Shown: positions 52,802 to 63,083, counted from the first letter of the stretch. The stretch: DNA of 64,000 nucleotides from Calothrix sp. FI2-JRJ7 (GCA_019359675.1 JAHHGX010000065.1:248001-312000); one strand, 5' to 3'. The notes: a model not told the origin generated them from the sequence alone. Translations and numbers: made by a program.

Positions 52802-53041
52802 ATCAATATTTTAGTTATCAGAGACCTTATCCCTTATCTCATCATAAAGTAGCGTAGGTTGGGTGGAGCGGCAGCGCAACCCAACATAAATCTTATTAAT
52901 ATAGTAGTACCTTGGAACGTTTACTTAAAGATAATATGTTAGGAAAATTACATAGCTGAACTCAGTAGTTAGCAAGATGCGTTTTTAACCATTTTTGTGT
53001 CTAAATATTAAAAAATAAAAAACTACTAGCAATTTGGCACA

Positions 53042-54220
53042 ATGGCAAATATTCTAGAACCACCGCGTTTGCGTACTGGCGAAGAAGAATCGGAACGACG
53101 TGCAACTTGGCTCGAACTGTTCTATGATTTAGTTTTTGTAGTAGCAGTCTCACAGCTTGCTCACAATCTTAAAGAAGATATTTCGATATCAGGTTTTCTA
53201 GGATTTGTTTTTCTGTTTATACCTGTGTGGTGGTCGTGGATAGGGACGACGATGTACGCGAATCGCTTTGATAACGATGATATTGGGCGCCGTTTACTCG
53301 TTGGTTTACAAATGCTTACAGCCGCAGCGATGGCTGTAAATATACACCACGGTTTAAATGAAAACTCGGCGGGATTTGCGATATCTTATGCTTTGAGTAG
53401 AATTGTACTGGTAATTGAATATGTACGCGCGGGCAGCTATATACCAGAAGCGCGTCCTTTAACTACGCGGTATGCTGCTGGGTTTGCGATAGCTGCTGCT
53501 ATTTGGATAATTTCTGATTTTGTTGCTTTGCCTTGGCGGTTTGCTTTTTGGGGTGTGGGAATTATTGTAGACTTGGTGACACCTTTTACCGCACGCCAAT
53601 ATCAATTAAGGTTACTTCCCCATGCGTCGCATTTACCCGAACGGTTTGGACTATTTACAATGATTGTTTTAGGTGAAGCAATTATAGCTGTCATCGATGG
53701 TGTTTCCGAACAACGTTGGGATATTTATAGCACTATGGGCGCCGTTTTAGCTTTGACTACCGCATTTAGTTTGTGGTGGGTTTACTTCGATAACCTTGGC
53801 GGTACTCCTATTGTAGCTGCGAAGTCTGAAGGGCGAATTCGGAAAATGTTACTATGGCTGTACACACATTTTCCCTTAGTAATTGGTATTGCAGCTGCGG
53901 GTGTGGGTGTTGAGGAAATATTATTAAGCGAACAAACCCAACCTTTACCAGATAAAATCCGTTACTTAATGTGCGGTTCCATTGCTTTATGCTGGTTAGC
54001 ACTAGCAATTTTACATCGTACTGGGATTATTCGCTACTGTAAAATGCGCGCCAAATATCGACTTGGTGGCACCATCGCAGCAATTGCACTTTTATTTTTT
54101 GGCAAAGGTTTGTCACCTGTTGCCGTAATTGCAATTATTGCAGCAATTGCAGTTTTTCAAGTAGTGCAAGATTTAAGTGGCGCCCGTCCTACAACTCGTA
54201 TTGCTGACGCTGATATTTGA
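53042..54220 (+). CDS. ltrA: Low temperature requirement protein A family membrane protein
   Basis: 392 residues with about ten to eleven membrane helices. The LtrA signature is clear: ATWLELFYDLVFVVAVSQLA at about 21-40, then VWWSWIGTTMYANRFDNDD, and later ERFGLFTMIVLGEAIIAVID. The function of the family is not settled (named for cold-sensitive Listeria). It is intact and of normal length. A G/C-run hairpin repeat follows its stop. Confidence 0.92.
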   Translation: MANILEPPRLRTGEEESERRATWLELFYDLVFVVAVSQLAHNLKEDISISGFLGFVFLFIPVWWSWIGTTMYANRFDNDDIGRRLLVGLQMLTAAAMAVNIHHGLNENSAGFAISYALSRIVLVIEYVRAGSYIPEARPLTTRYAAGFAIAAAIWIISDFVALPWRFAFWGVGIIVDLVTPFTARQYQLRLLPHASHLPERFGLFTMIVLGEAIIAVIDGVSEQRWDIYSTMGAVLALTTAFSLWWVYFDNLGGTPIVAAKSEGRIRKMLLWLYTHFPLVIGIAAAGVGVEEILLSEQTQPLPDKIRYLMCGSIALCWLALAILHRTGIIRYCKMRAKYRLGGTIAAIALLFFGKGLSPVAVIAIIAAIAVFQVVQDLSGARPTTRIADADI

Positions 54221-54321
54221 TCCCCTGCCCCCCTTGATAAGGGGGGAACAAGATTAAGATTTAAAGTTATTAATTATAGAATTTTTATGAGTTACATCAA
54301 ATGACATTAATAAAAATTTAC

Positions 54322-54792
54322 TTAAAATTGACGTTTAAATTCCTTAAACCATGTACCTTGAGAATAAAGGGTTCCTTTATCACCTTCTGCAATTAAAGCA
54401 TATTCACGACCGCTCAAGCCTAATTCTTCGCGACTGCTATCAGTAAATTCAAAAGTAATGTAGTAACTAGTTGATGTACTGCCGTTACCTCCTCCTCCCG
54501 AAACATGCTGACGTTTACTTACTACTTTTGCTTCTCTAGAAATTATTGGCTGTTTACGATTATATGCTGCGGTGGATATGCCTTTATAAATTGCAAAACC
54601 AAGTAAACCAAAAACTGTAGCGAATATACCAATGACAAATATTGGGAAAATTAGAGAGAAAATTGGAACTATATCAGAGCTAGAGGGTTGGGTTGGTTGA
54701 GTATTTACCTGAGAAAGTATAATTGTTTCTGTATTAGTTTTATCATTGGTAACAATATACTTAGGGTTATTATGTATAAATAAATTTGGCAT
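54322..54792 (-). CDS. DUF2500-like membrane protein
   Basis: 156 residues. One membrane helix (about 42-66, IVPIFSLIFPIFVIGIFATV) is preceded by a Thr/Asn-rich head. The soluble C-terminal part has SREAKVVSKRQHVSGGGGNG, then TSYYITFEFTDSSREELGLS, then GREYALIAEGDKGTLYSQGT, typical of DUF2500. The function is unknown. It is convergent with ltrA. Confidence 0.7.
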   Translation of the reverse strand: MPNLFIHNNPKYIVTNDKTNTETIILSQVNTQPTQPSSSDIVPIFSLIFPIFVIGIFATVFGLLGFAIYKGISTAAYNRKQPIISREAKVVSKRQHVSGGGGNGSTSTSYYITFEFTDSSREELGLSGREYALIAEGDKGTLYSQGTWFKEFKRQF

Positions 54793-55114
54793 ATTGTTTA
54801 TGTGCTTATATTTATATGTATATAATTATATACAATATGCGGAAACTTGATTCCGCAATAAGAATGCTATTTTTACAGATGCTCTTGTGGAGCGGGCTTA
54901 AGATTGCCCACCCTCTTGAAATCAACTATCAAGCTACTGTTTCAAATTAACTATCAAGCTACTGTTTTAAGTGACGGGCAAGGATGCCCGTTCCACGAGA
55001 GAAATTGACCCTTTTATATTAAGTGTTTGCAGTTACAGTAAGCTGATTGAGAAACAAGTAAAAATATTAATAATCAATATTTGAGGCAGCTTCTCTTTAC
55101 TATTGCTGCTGATT
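54793..55114. repeat. Repeat-rich intergenic region
   Basis: Direct repeats of AACTATCAAGCTACTGTTT at about 54923-54945 and 54946-54968 are embedded in TCTTGTGGAGCGGGC / GACGGGCAAGGATGCCCGTTCC post-genic repeats. No gene was seen. Confidence 0.55.
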
Positions 55115-56797
55115 ATGAAACCACGTATTATTGTTTGTGGCTTAGGACGCACTGGATATAAAGTGTTTCGTTTACTCCGTCAGCAGGGTGCAATGGTGGT
55201 GGGTATTCATCAGCGCCCTATTCCTGGTGAAACGGGACATGATGTGATTATTGGTAATTTACATACTGCTGCGACGTTGAAAGCAGCGGGTATTGAAAGC
55301 GCACACACTTTGGTGATAGCTGGCCCCGATGATGCTATTAATTTGTCGGTGACTATGCAAGCGCGCGTTTTAAATCCTAATATTCGTATTATTAATCGAT
55401 TTTTTAATACTAGTTTGGGTGAACGTCTTGACCAAACTTTGCCCAACCACATGAGTATGAGTGTCGCAGGTTTGGCGGCGCCTGTATTTGCTTTTACTGC
55501 ATTAGGTAGTAAAACGCTTGGACATATCAAACTGTTTGAACAAACTTGGCCTATTCACGAAGAATATATAGATAACAAACATCCTTGGCACGGGCGCCAG
55601 ATAGATGATTTGTGGGAAAATCGTTCGCGAATGCTAATTTATTATCTGCCTGTAGATGGCGACAAAGATTTAGTCTCAGCAGTTTTAGAAAGACGACGTT
55701 TGCGCGAAGGGGACAGAATTATTGTTGGCACTAAACCAAAAGTACGCTCTACCCGCAGGTCAATAATTGCTAAATTTCTCAAAATCATCACTAACATACA
55801 GCGCTTCCAAGAACATGCTAGCCCGCTAATTGCGATGACCGCAGCACTTGTAGCTATTGTTCTGTTTGCCACGTTTATCTATACGTATACCAGTACAAAT
55901 GTTTCGATTATTGATGCGTTGTATTTTGCCGTGGGGATGATAACAGGTGCCGGTGGTAACGATAAAGTTGTTGAACACGCTTCTATTAGCATTAAATTAT
56001 TTACTGTAATTATGATGCTTGTAGGCGCCGGTGTAATTGGTTTACTATACGCGCTTCTCAATGACTTTGTTTTGGGTACTAGGTTTCGAGAATTCTTAGA
56101 TGCAGCGCGCGTACCTCCACGTAACCACTATATAGTATGTGGACTCAGCGGTACTGGTATAAAAATTGTTCAAACTCTGCATGAAAGCGGACACGAAGTA
56201 GTTGTTATTGAACCCGACGCAAACAACCGCTTTGTTAATAATGCTCGCAGATGGGGAATACCAGTAATTAACGGTGATGCAACTTTTCCAACGATGTTGC
56301 TTGGCGCCAATTTAGAAACAGCAGCAGCACTATTAGCAGCTAGCGGTAATGATGCCACTAATCTAGAAATAGCTCTAAATGCTAAAGGTATTAAACCAAC
56401 TGTACCAATAATAGTTCGCTACGCAGACCCAGACTTTGCGAGAATGGCACAACAGGTGTTTGACTTTGACGCAGTACTCAGTCCCGCAGAACTCGCGGCG
56501 CCTGCATTTGCTGCTGCTAGTTTGGGTGGACGTATACTTGGTAACGGTATTACGGGAGATAGTCTTTGGGTCGCTTTAGCAACTTCGATATCTATTACAC
56601 ATCCCTTCTGCTGTCTAAAAGTTCAAGATGCTGCAATGTTAGCCGACTGTGTACCCCTATACCTTGAAACCAATAATCAAACATTACACGGTTGGGATTT
56701 ACTCAATACAAATTTATGCCCAGGAGACATACTATACTTAACAATGCCCGCCACTAAATTACACATGCTTTGGCGCCATACCTCCCACGTAGCATAG
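55115..56797 (+). CDS. Double-RCK (TrkA-N) channel-like protein with unusual pore
   Basis: 560 residues from the ATG at 55115 (a TTG at 55103 would add four). A first TrkA-N domain (1-120: IIVCGLGRTGYKVFRLLRQQ) and a TrkA-C-like part lead to two membrane helices around 240-265 and 290-320, separated by a pore-loop segment FAVGMITGAGGNDKVV. A second TrkA-N domain follows (about 345-470: HYIVCGLSGTGIKIVQTLHE). This is the layout of RCK-gated potassium channels, but the selectivity sequence TVGYGD is replaced by ITGAGGND. It may be a non-selective or different cation channel. Both nucleotide-binding GxGxxG motifs are intact. Confidence 0.85.
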   Translation: MKPRIIVCGLGRTGYKVFRLLRQQGAMVVGIHQRPIPGETGHDVIIGNLHTAATLKAAGIESAHTLVIAGPDDAINLSVTMQARVLNPNIRIINRFFNTSLGERLDQTLPNHMSMSVAGLAAPVFAFTALGSKTLGHIKLFEQTWPIHEEYIDNKHPWHGRQIDDLWENRSRMLIYYLPVDGDKDLVSAVLERRRLREGDRIIVGTKPKVRSTRRSIIAKFLKIITNIQRFQEHASPLIAMTAALVAIVLFATFIYTYTSTNVSIIDALYFAVGMITGAGGNDKVVEHASISIKLFTVIMMLVGAGVIGLLYALLNDFVLGTRFREFLDAARVPPRNHYIVCGLSGTGIKIVQTLHESGHEVVVIEPDANNRFVNNARRWGIPVINGDATFPTMLLGANLETAAALLAASGNDATNLEIALNAKGIKPTVPIIVRYADPDFARMAQQVFDFDAVLSPAELAAPAFAAASLGGRILGNGITGDSLWVALATSISITHPFCCLKVQDAAMLADCVPLYLETNNQTLHGWDLLNTNLCPGDILYLTMPATKLHMLWRHTSHVA

Positions 56798-56866
56798 GCA
56801 TCCTTGCCTGTGCTTGGCATCATTTTCTTATTTGCTGCGGATTATAACAACATCCAACCGAAACAT

Positions 56867-57361
56867 TCAAAGCCACACTCTCCCCCCTCTATCTAGATTA
56901 AACTTCAACACCGAATCAAGCCCACTAGACTGAATAGCATTTTGCACCTGCTTAACATTACTCACATTATTCTCATTAATACTAACTATCACATCTCCTG
57001 GCTTAACACCACTTCGAGAAGCTGTAGAATTAGCATTTACACTCACAACCAAAACACCACTATCTCTAGTTATTAGAGGTAAATTATTCTTTCGATTTAT
57101 TTCGCTTCGTTTCTCAGGTGTAAGTTCTACCATATTAATGCCAATAGAAGGATAACCAAGAAACTTTCTTTCTACAGGAGACTCAGTTAGTGATTTATTG
57201 GCGCCACTTAGCGAGTAATTACGGAGAACAACCGAATTATCAGGTCGTGTGGCAATTAAAAAATTATCAGGTGCGTAAGTTGGACTGGAAGTGTTAGTTT
57301 TAACATCAATTGGGTTATTACCTACTAAAACTAATCCCTTCGCAGAAGACCAAAGCGTCAT
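56867..57361 (-). CDS. PDZ-domain protein, probably N-terminally truncated
   Basis: 164 residues. The C-terminal half is a PDZ domain (SGVLVVSVNANSTASRSGVK, then PGDVIVSINENNVSNVKQVQ). The N-terminal half (NFLIATRPDNSVVLRNYSLS) is not the trypsin-like domain of HtrA proteases. The same frame stays open upstream of the ATG (NSGDNGVTQTVRQN) to a stop with no start codon, so the 5' end may be lost. The ending is shorter than in HhoA/HtrA. It may be a remnant or a small adaptor. Confidence 0.55.
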   Translation of the reverse strand: MTLWSSAKGLVLVGNNPIDVKTNTSSPTYAPDNFLIATRPDNSVVLRNYSLSGANKSLTESPVERKFLGYPSIGINMVELTPEKRSEINRKNNLPLITRDSGVLVVSVNANSTASRSGVKPGDVIVSINENNVSNVKQVQNAIQSSGLDSVLKFNLDRGGRVWL

Positions 57362-57527
57362 ATTTTGTCGGACAGTTTGAGTTACACCGTTATCACCAGA
57401 GTTTATTTTTTAAATACAACACAAATACTAATACACAGATAGTACCGTGTTTTTATTCAGATGATTGCTAAGTTTTTATAAATTCTCGCGCTCTTGTTGG
57501 GTTCCGTTCCTCCACCCAACCTACACA

Positions 57528-58112
57528 CTACACACGTTGTTGTATCGGCAAGCTAATAACAAACTCTGTATCTTGCCCTAAAGCAGAATGGCAACTAATT
57601 TGACCGTGATGTGCATCTGAAATGATTTTATAACAAATCGATAAACCTAAACCTGTTCCTTGTCCCGGCGCCTTTGTTGTAAAAAATGGGTCAAATATTT
57701 TAGATATAATTTCCGTTTTGATGATGGCGCCATTGTTAGAGATTCTAATCACAGCATGTTTATCTGTAACCTGTGTGAGGATGCGAATAAATGGGTGTAT
57801 GCTTTTTTCTATACTATTTTTTATACTCTCTTCAATCGCATCAATTGCGTTTGCGATTATGCTGAGAAATACCTGCGTAATTTGACCTGGGTAGCATTCG
57901 ACACTTGTTTTTAAGTTGTATTCTTTAATTATTTGAATCGATGGACGGTGTGGTTGTGCTTGGAGACGATGTTGCAAAAGCTGTATTACGCTGTCAATGC
58001 TTTCATGTATATTAATTTTATTATACTTAGGGCTATCTGTGCTAGAAAAAGCCTGTAATAACTTAACTATTTTACTAATACGCTCGGCGCCTTCTTGGAT
58101 TGAACCAAGCAA
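57528..58112 (-). pseudogene. Histidine kinase, 3' part (HATPase) split by frameshift
   Basis: 194 residues in a separate frame: LGSIQEGAERISKIVKLLQA, then VSSIIANAIDAIEE-like N-box region, the G1-type ISNNGAIIKTEIISKIFDPF, and G2 GQGTGLGLSICYKI. It is the catalytic domain of the kinase whose start is at 58075-59661. It has no own ribosome-binding site. The two parts overlap around 58075-58112 in different frames, so they were one gene. Confidence 0.75.
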
Positions 58113-59661
58113 TTTTGGAAAATCTTGGGTGATATTGATACAATTTTACTAAGTTGAGAAGTTCTTGGACATATTCATTCGCTGGTTGAATATTGGCATA
58201 GATAAAATTATTGGGGTTATTAATTTCGTGAGCAATACCTCCGACCATGCGACCTAACGAAGCCATTTTTTCATCTAAAACTAATTTAACTTCTGCACGC
58301 TTAAGTTCGGTTAAAGCAACTTCAAGTTGTTGTGCTTTTTCACGTTCTTGGGTTTCACTAATTTGTAAAGCAACTTCAAGATATTTATGTCTGCTAATGT
58401 CGCGCGCTACCCATAAAACTTTATTTTCTGCAATTGGAGAAATATTGGCACTAAACCATCTTTCGCTATTATCACACTGTAAGCTATAATCGAAATTGAT
58501 AATTTGCTTTTTTCGTAATGCTTCGGAAACTTTTGCTAACCACAAAGGCGCCGTTTGTTGCTGATGAAAGCATTCAACCATTTCAGCAGCTAAATTAATT
58601 TTAAATTCTTCTTCATAGCCGTAATAAGTTGGTAGTATTTGAACTGTTCCAACTTTGGTGCCGTCAATATTCACTAACAGTATAATATCACTCATCGCCT
58701 CAAACAATGCCCGCATTTGCTCTTCAGAAGAGCGTAACTTAGCTTCATAAAGCTTGCGATGCTTGACTTCGCGCTGCAATTGCTCGTTTAATTTGTTTAA
58801 TTCTGATGTCTTTTCTTCTACAATATCTTGTAATGTTTCTACTGTTTGTAAAATTTCTACATAATTAATTGCTTCCAATATTTTGGTTTGAGTAATGAGT
58901 CCAACTAAATAATTTTTTTCGTCTGTAACAATCAAATGCTGAACTTGACGTGTTTGCATAATTTTATTCGCATTCCACATCGAATCAAAAGCTTTAACAC
59001 TTAGTACTGGAATATTTATCAACGCTGAGGCTTTAATTGTTAAATCCAATGTCTGATTACAAAACTCGACAATATCGTGTTCGGTAATAATTCCAAGTGG
59101 AATTTGAGTAACTTTATCTTCAACAATTACAACACAACTAACTTGTTGTTGAGCCATAATTTGCGTTAATTCCAAAATAGAAGTGTTTGCAGTTAAGCTA
59201 ACTACATTAGGTGTCATCACTTCTGAAACCCGCTTTTGCCTAAGTAAATCGAGTGGTTGAATAATTTCTCGAATGCTTTGCGGGGTAATTACTCCAATTA
59301 AATTATTTTCGTTATCTACCACAGGAAGATGGTGAATTTTGTGGTTACGAAACTTAGTCAGCGCTATAAATATATCTTGTGATTCGATTTCTGTAATCGT
59401 GACTATTTTTTGATTCATCACGTTATTGATTGTGATGCTATTTAAATTCATTTGGTTTGCAGCGAGTCGTACCAAATCTCTTTCTGTAAATATTCCTATT
59501 AATTTTCTAGCTGATGCATTGCTTGCTTGATTTTGATTAACTATAAATAAATAATCACTGTGGTTATAGCTCATCAAACTCAGCGCCTCAAATACCGTAA
59601 TATTTGGTGTAGCGGTGAGTACATGATGGTTAACAACCGAACGTTTTTCGTAACCTATCAT
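58075..59661 (-). pseudogene. CBS-PAS sensor histidine kinase, 5' part, frameshifted at HisKA/HATPase junction
   Basis: 528 residues. Four CBS motifs in two pairs (about 8-130 and 145-265: VLTATPNITVFEALSLMSYN, GIITEHDIVEF) are followed by a coiled segment (274-310), a PAS domain (about 315-430, MRALFEAMSDIILLVNIDGT) and the HisKA helix with the H-box GGIAHEINNPNNFIY. After LVKLYQY the frame diverges into KIAWFNPRRRRAY and stops. In the other frame the same DNA reads QDFPKLLGSIQEG, the expected continuation, though about 20 residues are missing at the junction. A deletion with frameshift split the kinase. Confidence 0.75.
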
Positions 59662-60126
59662 AAAGCATTTATATTAATTTCATTTGAGTTTTCAACGCAC
59701 CCGAACTATTTAAAATAACTTGCGTTCTTGATGTTAATTTTATTGCTTAATATAGACAATTGTTATTACCAAAATAAATATTAATAGGAAACATCACACT
59801 TTAAATGTCTGTATAGCTTATCACAATATATAAAAATTGTGTAACCCGTTTCATACAAAAAATATAATATATCATTAATTCTTTGAAGTAGGCGCCTATC
59901 TTAAACCTCTCTTCTCTGTGCCCTCTGCAACTCTGTGGTAATAATGTTTACCAGAAAAATGAATGGTACGGTAGAGTAAGTTGGGTTGCGCCTACCCTAC
60001 CCTACGGGAAAACTACCCTGCGGGAAAACTACGTTTACGTTAACGGGATATGCTACCCTGCGGGAAAACTCCGTTTACGGATAACGGCACACTACGTGGG
60101 CGCAAAGCCTTCACCCAACCTACAAG
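59662..60126. repeat. Intergenic region with tandem CTACCCTGCGGGAAAAC units
   Basis: After an AT-rich part, several CTACCCTGCGGGAAAACTA-type units (about 59991-60072) are interspersed with TTTACGTTAACGGG. They lie within a GTTGGGTTGCGCCTACC ... CACCCAACCTAC inverted frame. No gene was seen. Confidence 0.6.
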
Positions 60127-61002
60127 CTACGGTGTTTCCATCCAGGTTAGGCATTTTTGCATCTGAGAAAGCATTGTTTCTGGGTCTGCATGATACCTAC
60201 GACCGTGACCAGGTAAAACCCATTCAAATGTATACTCTGCTAACTTCCGCATTGATTTAATTTGTTCCGAGTACGAATACCAGCAGAAGTCACGAAAAGC
60301 TATGAGTTGATGATTTTTTTCTGACCATGCTAGGTGGTCGCCAGTAAATAGGAACTTGTTCTTGTATAGTAAGACTGTATGCCCTTTACTATGACCAGGT
60401 ACAGGGATAATTAGTAAATCCTGCGGCGCCAACTCTATTGGTTCCGTACCTGTAAGCTGAATTTCCACATCCCTTGTATCGGATGTAATATCATCACTAT
60501 GAAGAATCCGCTCACACTTGAAATGTTCGGCAAACTTTTTATGGTCAGCAACATCATCACGGTGTGTTAAATACATGTAGCGAATTCCTCCCAGTTCCTC
60601 AAGTCGCTTGACCAACGGTGGAGTAAACCGAGGTGAGTCTACTAATATATTTCCCTCTGGTAACTGAATCAAATAACTCGCGGCGCCGTAGGAATTTTCC
60701 GAATGATACCCACAATGGTAAACATTATCTTCTACAAGTATAGGAAAACTCTGTTGTGCCTCTTTAATATCTCGCGGTTTTTCTACAGTCCCTATCGAAC
60801 CCGTAGGACAAGCTAACAAAGCCTGAAGCGCCATTCTTCTTTCAGCTTCATTTTCAGGCTGATGATAAACAGCCGACTGTTCACTATCTTCTACAAATAC
60901 ACTAGGCACCATCCACCTACAAGTATCGCAATCAATACAGCTAGTATCAACATAAAAATCACCACTGACATTTTGCGGACGCCTTCCTTCCAAATGTGCC
61001 AT
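60127..61002 (-). CDS. Ferredoxin-fused metallo-beta-lactamase-fold hydrolase
   Basis: 291 residues. The N-terminal 70 are a ferredoxin-like domain with Cys motif CIDCDTCRWMVP and a second Cys in ACPTGSIG. The C-terminal MBL fold (about 85-291) has THRDDVADHKKFAEHF (the HxHxDH site is HRDDVADH), VPGHSKGHTV, FTGDHLAW and PGHGRRYH. Such fusions suggest a redox-linked hydrolase or oxidoreductase. The substrate is unknown; the first metal motif is a variant (HxDxxxDH), so activity may differ. Confidence 0.85.
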   Translation of the reverse strand: MAHLEGRRPQNVSGDFYVDTSCIDCDTCRWMVPSVFVEDSEQSAVYHQPENEAERRMALQALLACPTGSIGTVEKPRDIKEAQQSFPILVEDNVYHCGYHSENSYGAASYLIQLPEGNILVDSPRFTPPLVKRLEELGGIRYMYLTHRDDVADHKKFAEHFKCERILHSDDITSDTRDVEIQLTGTEPIELAPQDLLIIPVPGHSKGHTVLLYKNKFLFTGDHLAWSEKNHQLIAFRDFCWYSYSEQIKSMRKLAEYTFEWVLPGHGRRYHADPETMLSQMQKCLTWMETP

Positions 61003-61203
61003 CTCGGTATTAAGGACTTCAGTCCTTTCTTAAAAATCCATCCTAACAAAACCAAACTCATAACGACATTGTATTGAATTCCAAAATCTATCTAAAAGTA
61101 CAGACACAGCTATGCGAAAAGGGGTGAACATTTGCAATACAGAACTATGTAGGCTGAGAATAAAGTTAGCTCGTTGCCAAAGAAGGTTAAAAATTGATTA
61201 AGT

Positions 61204-62346
61204 ATGCAAATTTATCTAGACTATAGTGCTACCACTCCGACTCGAATTGAAGTCATAACACTTATTCAATCTGTTTTAGCGCAACAGTGGGGCAATCCTT
61301 CCAGCTTACACGAATGGGGGCAGCGGGCTGCAACAGTAATGGAAACCGCGCGCTTACAAGTAGCCTCCTTAATAAATGCCACAGAACCAGAGTCCATCGT
61401 ATTTACATCAGGTGGAACAGAAGCCGATAATTTAGCAATAATGGGAGTAGCACGTTTATACAGCCAGCCTCAACACATAATAATTTCCAGCGTCGAACAT
61501 TCAGCAATTACCGAACCAGCGCGCATGTTGGAACTATGGGGATGGCAAGTAACACGCTTAGGAGTTGATGCCAAAGGGCAAGTAAACCCCGAAGATTTAA
61601 AAGCAGCAATAAAAGAAAACACCGTATTAATATCTATAGTTTACGGGCAAAGCGAAGTCGGAACCGTTCAACCAATAGCCCAACTAAATCAAATCGCGCG
61701 TGAAAAAGGCGTATTATTTCATACCGATGCAGTGCAAGCCGCAGGTCGTTTACCTATTGACGTGCAAGCAATGCCTGTAGATTTACTTAGCTTATCGAGT
61801 CATAAAATATATGGCGCCCAAGGAGCAGGCGCCTTGTATATACGTCCAGGTGTAGAAATAGTGCCACTAGTATTAGGTGGTGGACAAGAAACACGACTAC
61901 GTTCAGGAACACAAGCAGTTGCCATGATAGCTGGGTTTGGGTTAGCAGCATCACTCGCAGCAGAAGAAATTACCAAAGAGGCGCCGAGACTAGTAAAATT
62001 GCGTGATAGGTTATTTTCACAAATATTAGATATACCTGGCTTAATGCCAACAGGAGATTTATTGCATCGTTTACCACATCACGTTAGCGTTTGTATAGAA
62101 ACAGGAGATAAAGAAAAAACTAATGGAAGAAATTTAGTTAGACAAATGAACTTAGCAGGAATAGCAATTAGTGCAGGTTCAGCATGTAGCAGCGGCAAAA
62201 TTAGCCCCAGTCCCATACTTTTAGCAATGGGCTATTCAGAAAAAGCAGCCGTCGCAGGTATTAGAATGACACTAGGAAAAGACACCACACAACAAGACAT
62301 AGATTGGGCAGCAATGGTATTAAAACAAATTTTATCAAGACTCTAA
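61204..62346 (+). CDS. Cysteine desulfurase (NifS/IscS type)
   Basis: 380 residues. It is PLP-dependent and moves sulfur from cysteine to Fe-S cluster scaffolds. The PLP lysine is in SSHKIYG (K201). The catalytic cysteine is in SAGSACSSGK (C328). The N-terminus MQIYLDYSATTPT and VEHSAITEP are standard. It is divergent from the ferredoxin-MBL gene with about 200 bases between, and no iscU or suf genes are adjacent. It is one of several isoforms usual in cyanobacteria. Confidence 0.93.
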   Translation: MQIYLDYSATTPTRIEVITLIQSVLAQQWGNPSSLHEWGQRAATVMETARLQVASLINATEPESIVFTSGGTEADNLAIMGVARLYSQPQHIIISSVEHSAITEPARMLELWGWQVTRLGVDAKGQVNPEDLKAAIKENTVLISIVYGQSEVGTVQPIAQLNQIAREKGVLFHTDAVQAAGRLPIDVQAMPVDLLSLSSHKIYGAQGAGALYIRPGVEIVPLVLGGGQETRLRSGTQAVAMIAGFGLAASLAAEEITKEAPRLVKLRDRLFSQILDIPGLMPTGDLLHRLPHHVSVCIETGDKEKTNGRNLVRQMNLAGIAISAGSACSSGKISPSPILLAMGYSEKAAVAGIRMTLGKDTTQQDIDWAAMVLKQILSRL

Positions 62347-62365
62347 AAATTGAGACTCTAAAAAT

Positions 62366-62391
62366 TGTGGAACAGGCATCCCTGCCTGTCC
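62366..62391 (+). terminator. GGAACAGGCATCC hairpin repeat after cysteine desulfurase
   Basis: TGTGGAACAGGCATCCCTGCCTGTCC forms a short stem after the gene. It is another member of the post-genic repeat family. No strong T-run. Confidence 0.45.
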
Positions 62392-62409
62392 ATACTATAA
62401 GGGAAGTAT

Positions 62410-63054
62410 TTAAGAAGCTTCAAGTAAAGAAACATCTATATTTTGATTTTCATTCTTATCGACAATTTCCCACGCACTCTTAACAGCAGTATTTAACCAC
62501 CAAGACCAAAATTCTAAACGCTTTGCAGAATCTGATTTTCCAGAAATACTTTCCCATACAGCACCATTAGCATATGCACAAGCCGCAAAGAAAGCAGCAT
62601 CATTACCTTCTGTATCTAGACTATCTGTCAAACTTAAATTAATCTCATCCAAGTCAAAAATTTCATCATCAATAGCAGTATAAAGTGATGCAACTGCTGC
62701 ACACCCAACAGTAAAAGCCATACCCGAACCTTCATAACCCAATTGTTGCATTTCTCGCCACAGACGTTCGGCTTCTTTTTCAGCAAAAGCTTTACTAACA
62801 TCTCCAGAAATTACTTCTTCTGCGAGGGTAAGAACTTGTTGCGGCCTATCATCATGAGGAAATTTTTGATTCCAAATGGGGAGTACATGACGAACTGTGG
62901 AGAGTGCCAATACTGTACGCTTCAAATGACCATTATCACCAAATGCTGCCCAAATAGCTTGACGATAACCTAAATATAAATCATGTTGAGGATGATGATA
63001 CACTGACTCTAAAGCCTCTTGAATCAGTTTTTGTAGCTGAGAGGGAACCGCCAT
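62410..63054 (-). CDS. Imm5-like immunity protein
   Basis: 214 residues, helical. The pattern PSQLQKLIQEALESVYHHPQ, then LYLGYRQAIWAAFGDNGHLK, then LALSTVRHVLPIWNQKF resembles Imm5 immunity proteins of polymorphic toxin systems. It sits 29 bases downstream of a deaminase-like gene on the same strand, the normal toxin then immunity order. The frame is intact. Assignment is by remembered family pattern. Confidence 0.65.
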   Translation of the reverse strand: MAVPSQLQKLIQEALESVYHHPQHDLYLGYRQAIWAAFGDNGHLKRTVLALSTVRHVLPIWNQKFPHDDRPQQVLTLAEEVISGDVSKAFAEKEAERLWREMQQLGYEGSGMAFTVGCAAVASLYTAIDDEIFDLDEINLSLTDSLDTEGNDAAFFAACAYANGAVWESISGKSDSAKRLEFWSWWLNTAVKSAWEIVDKNENQNIDVSLLEAS

Positions 63055-63083
63055 AAAGCACCTTCCTTTACTTAACTATATAT

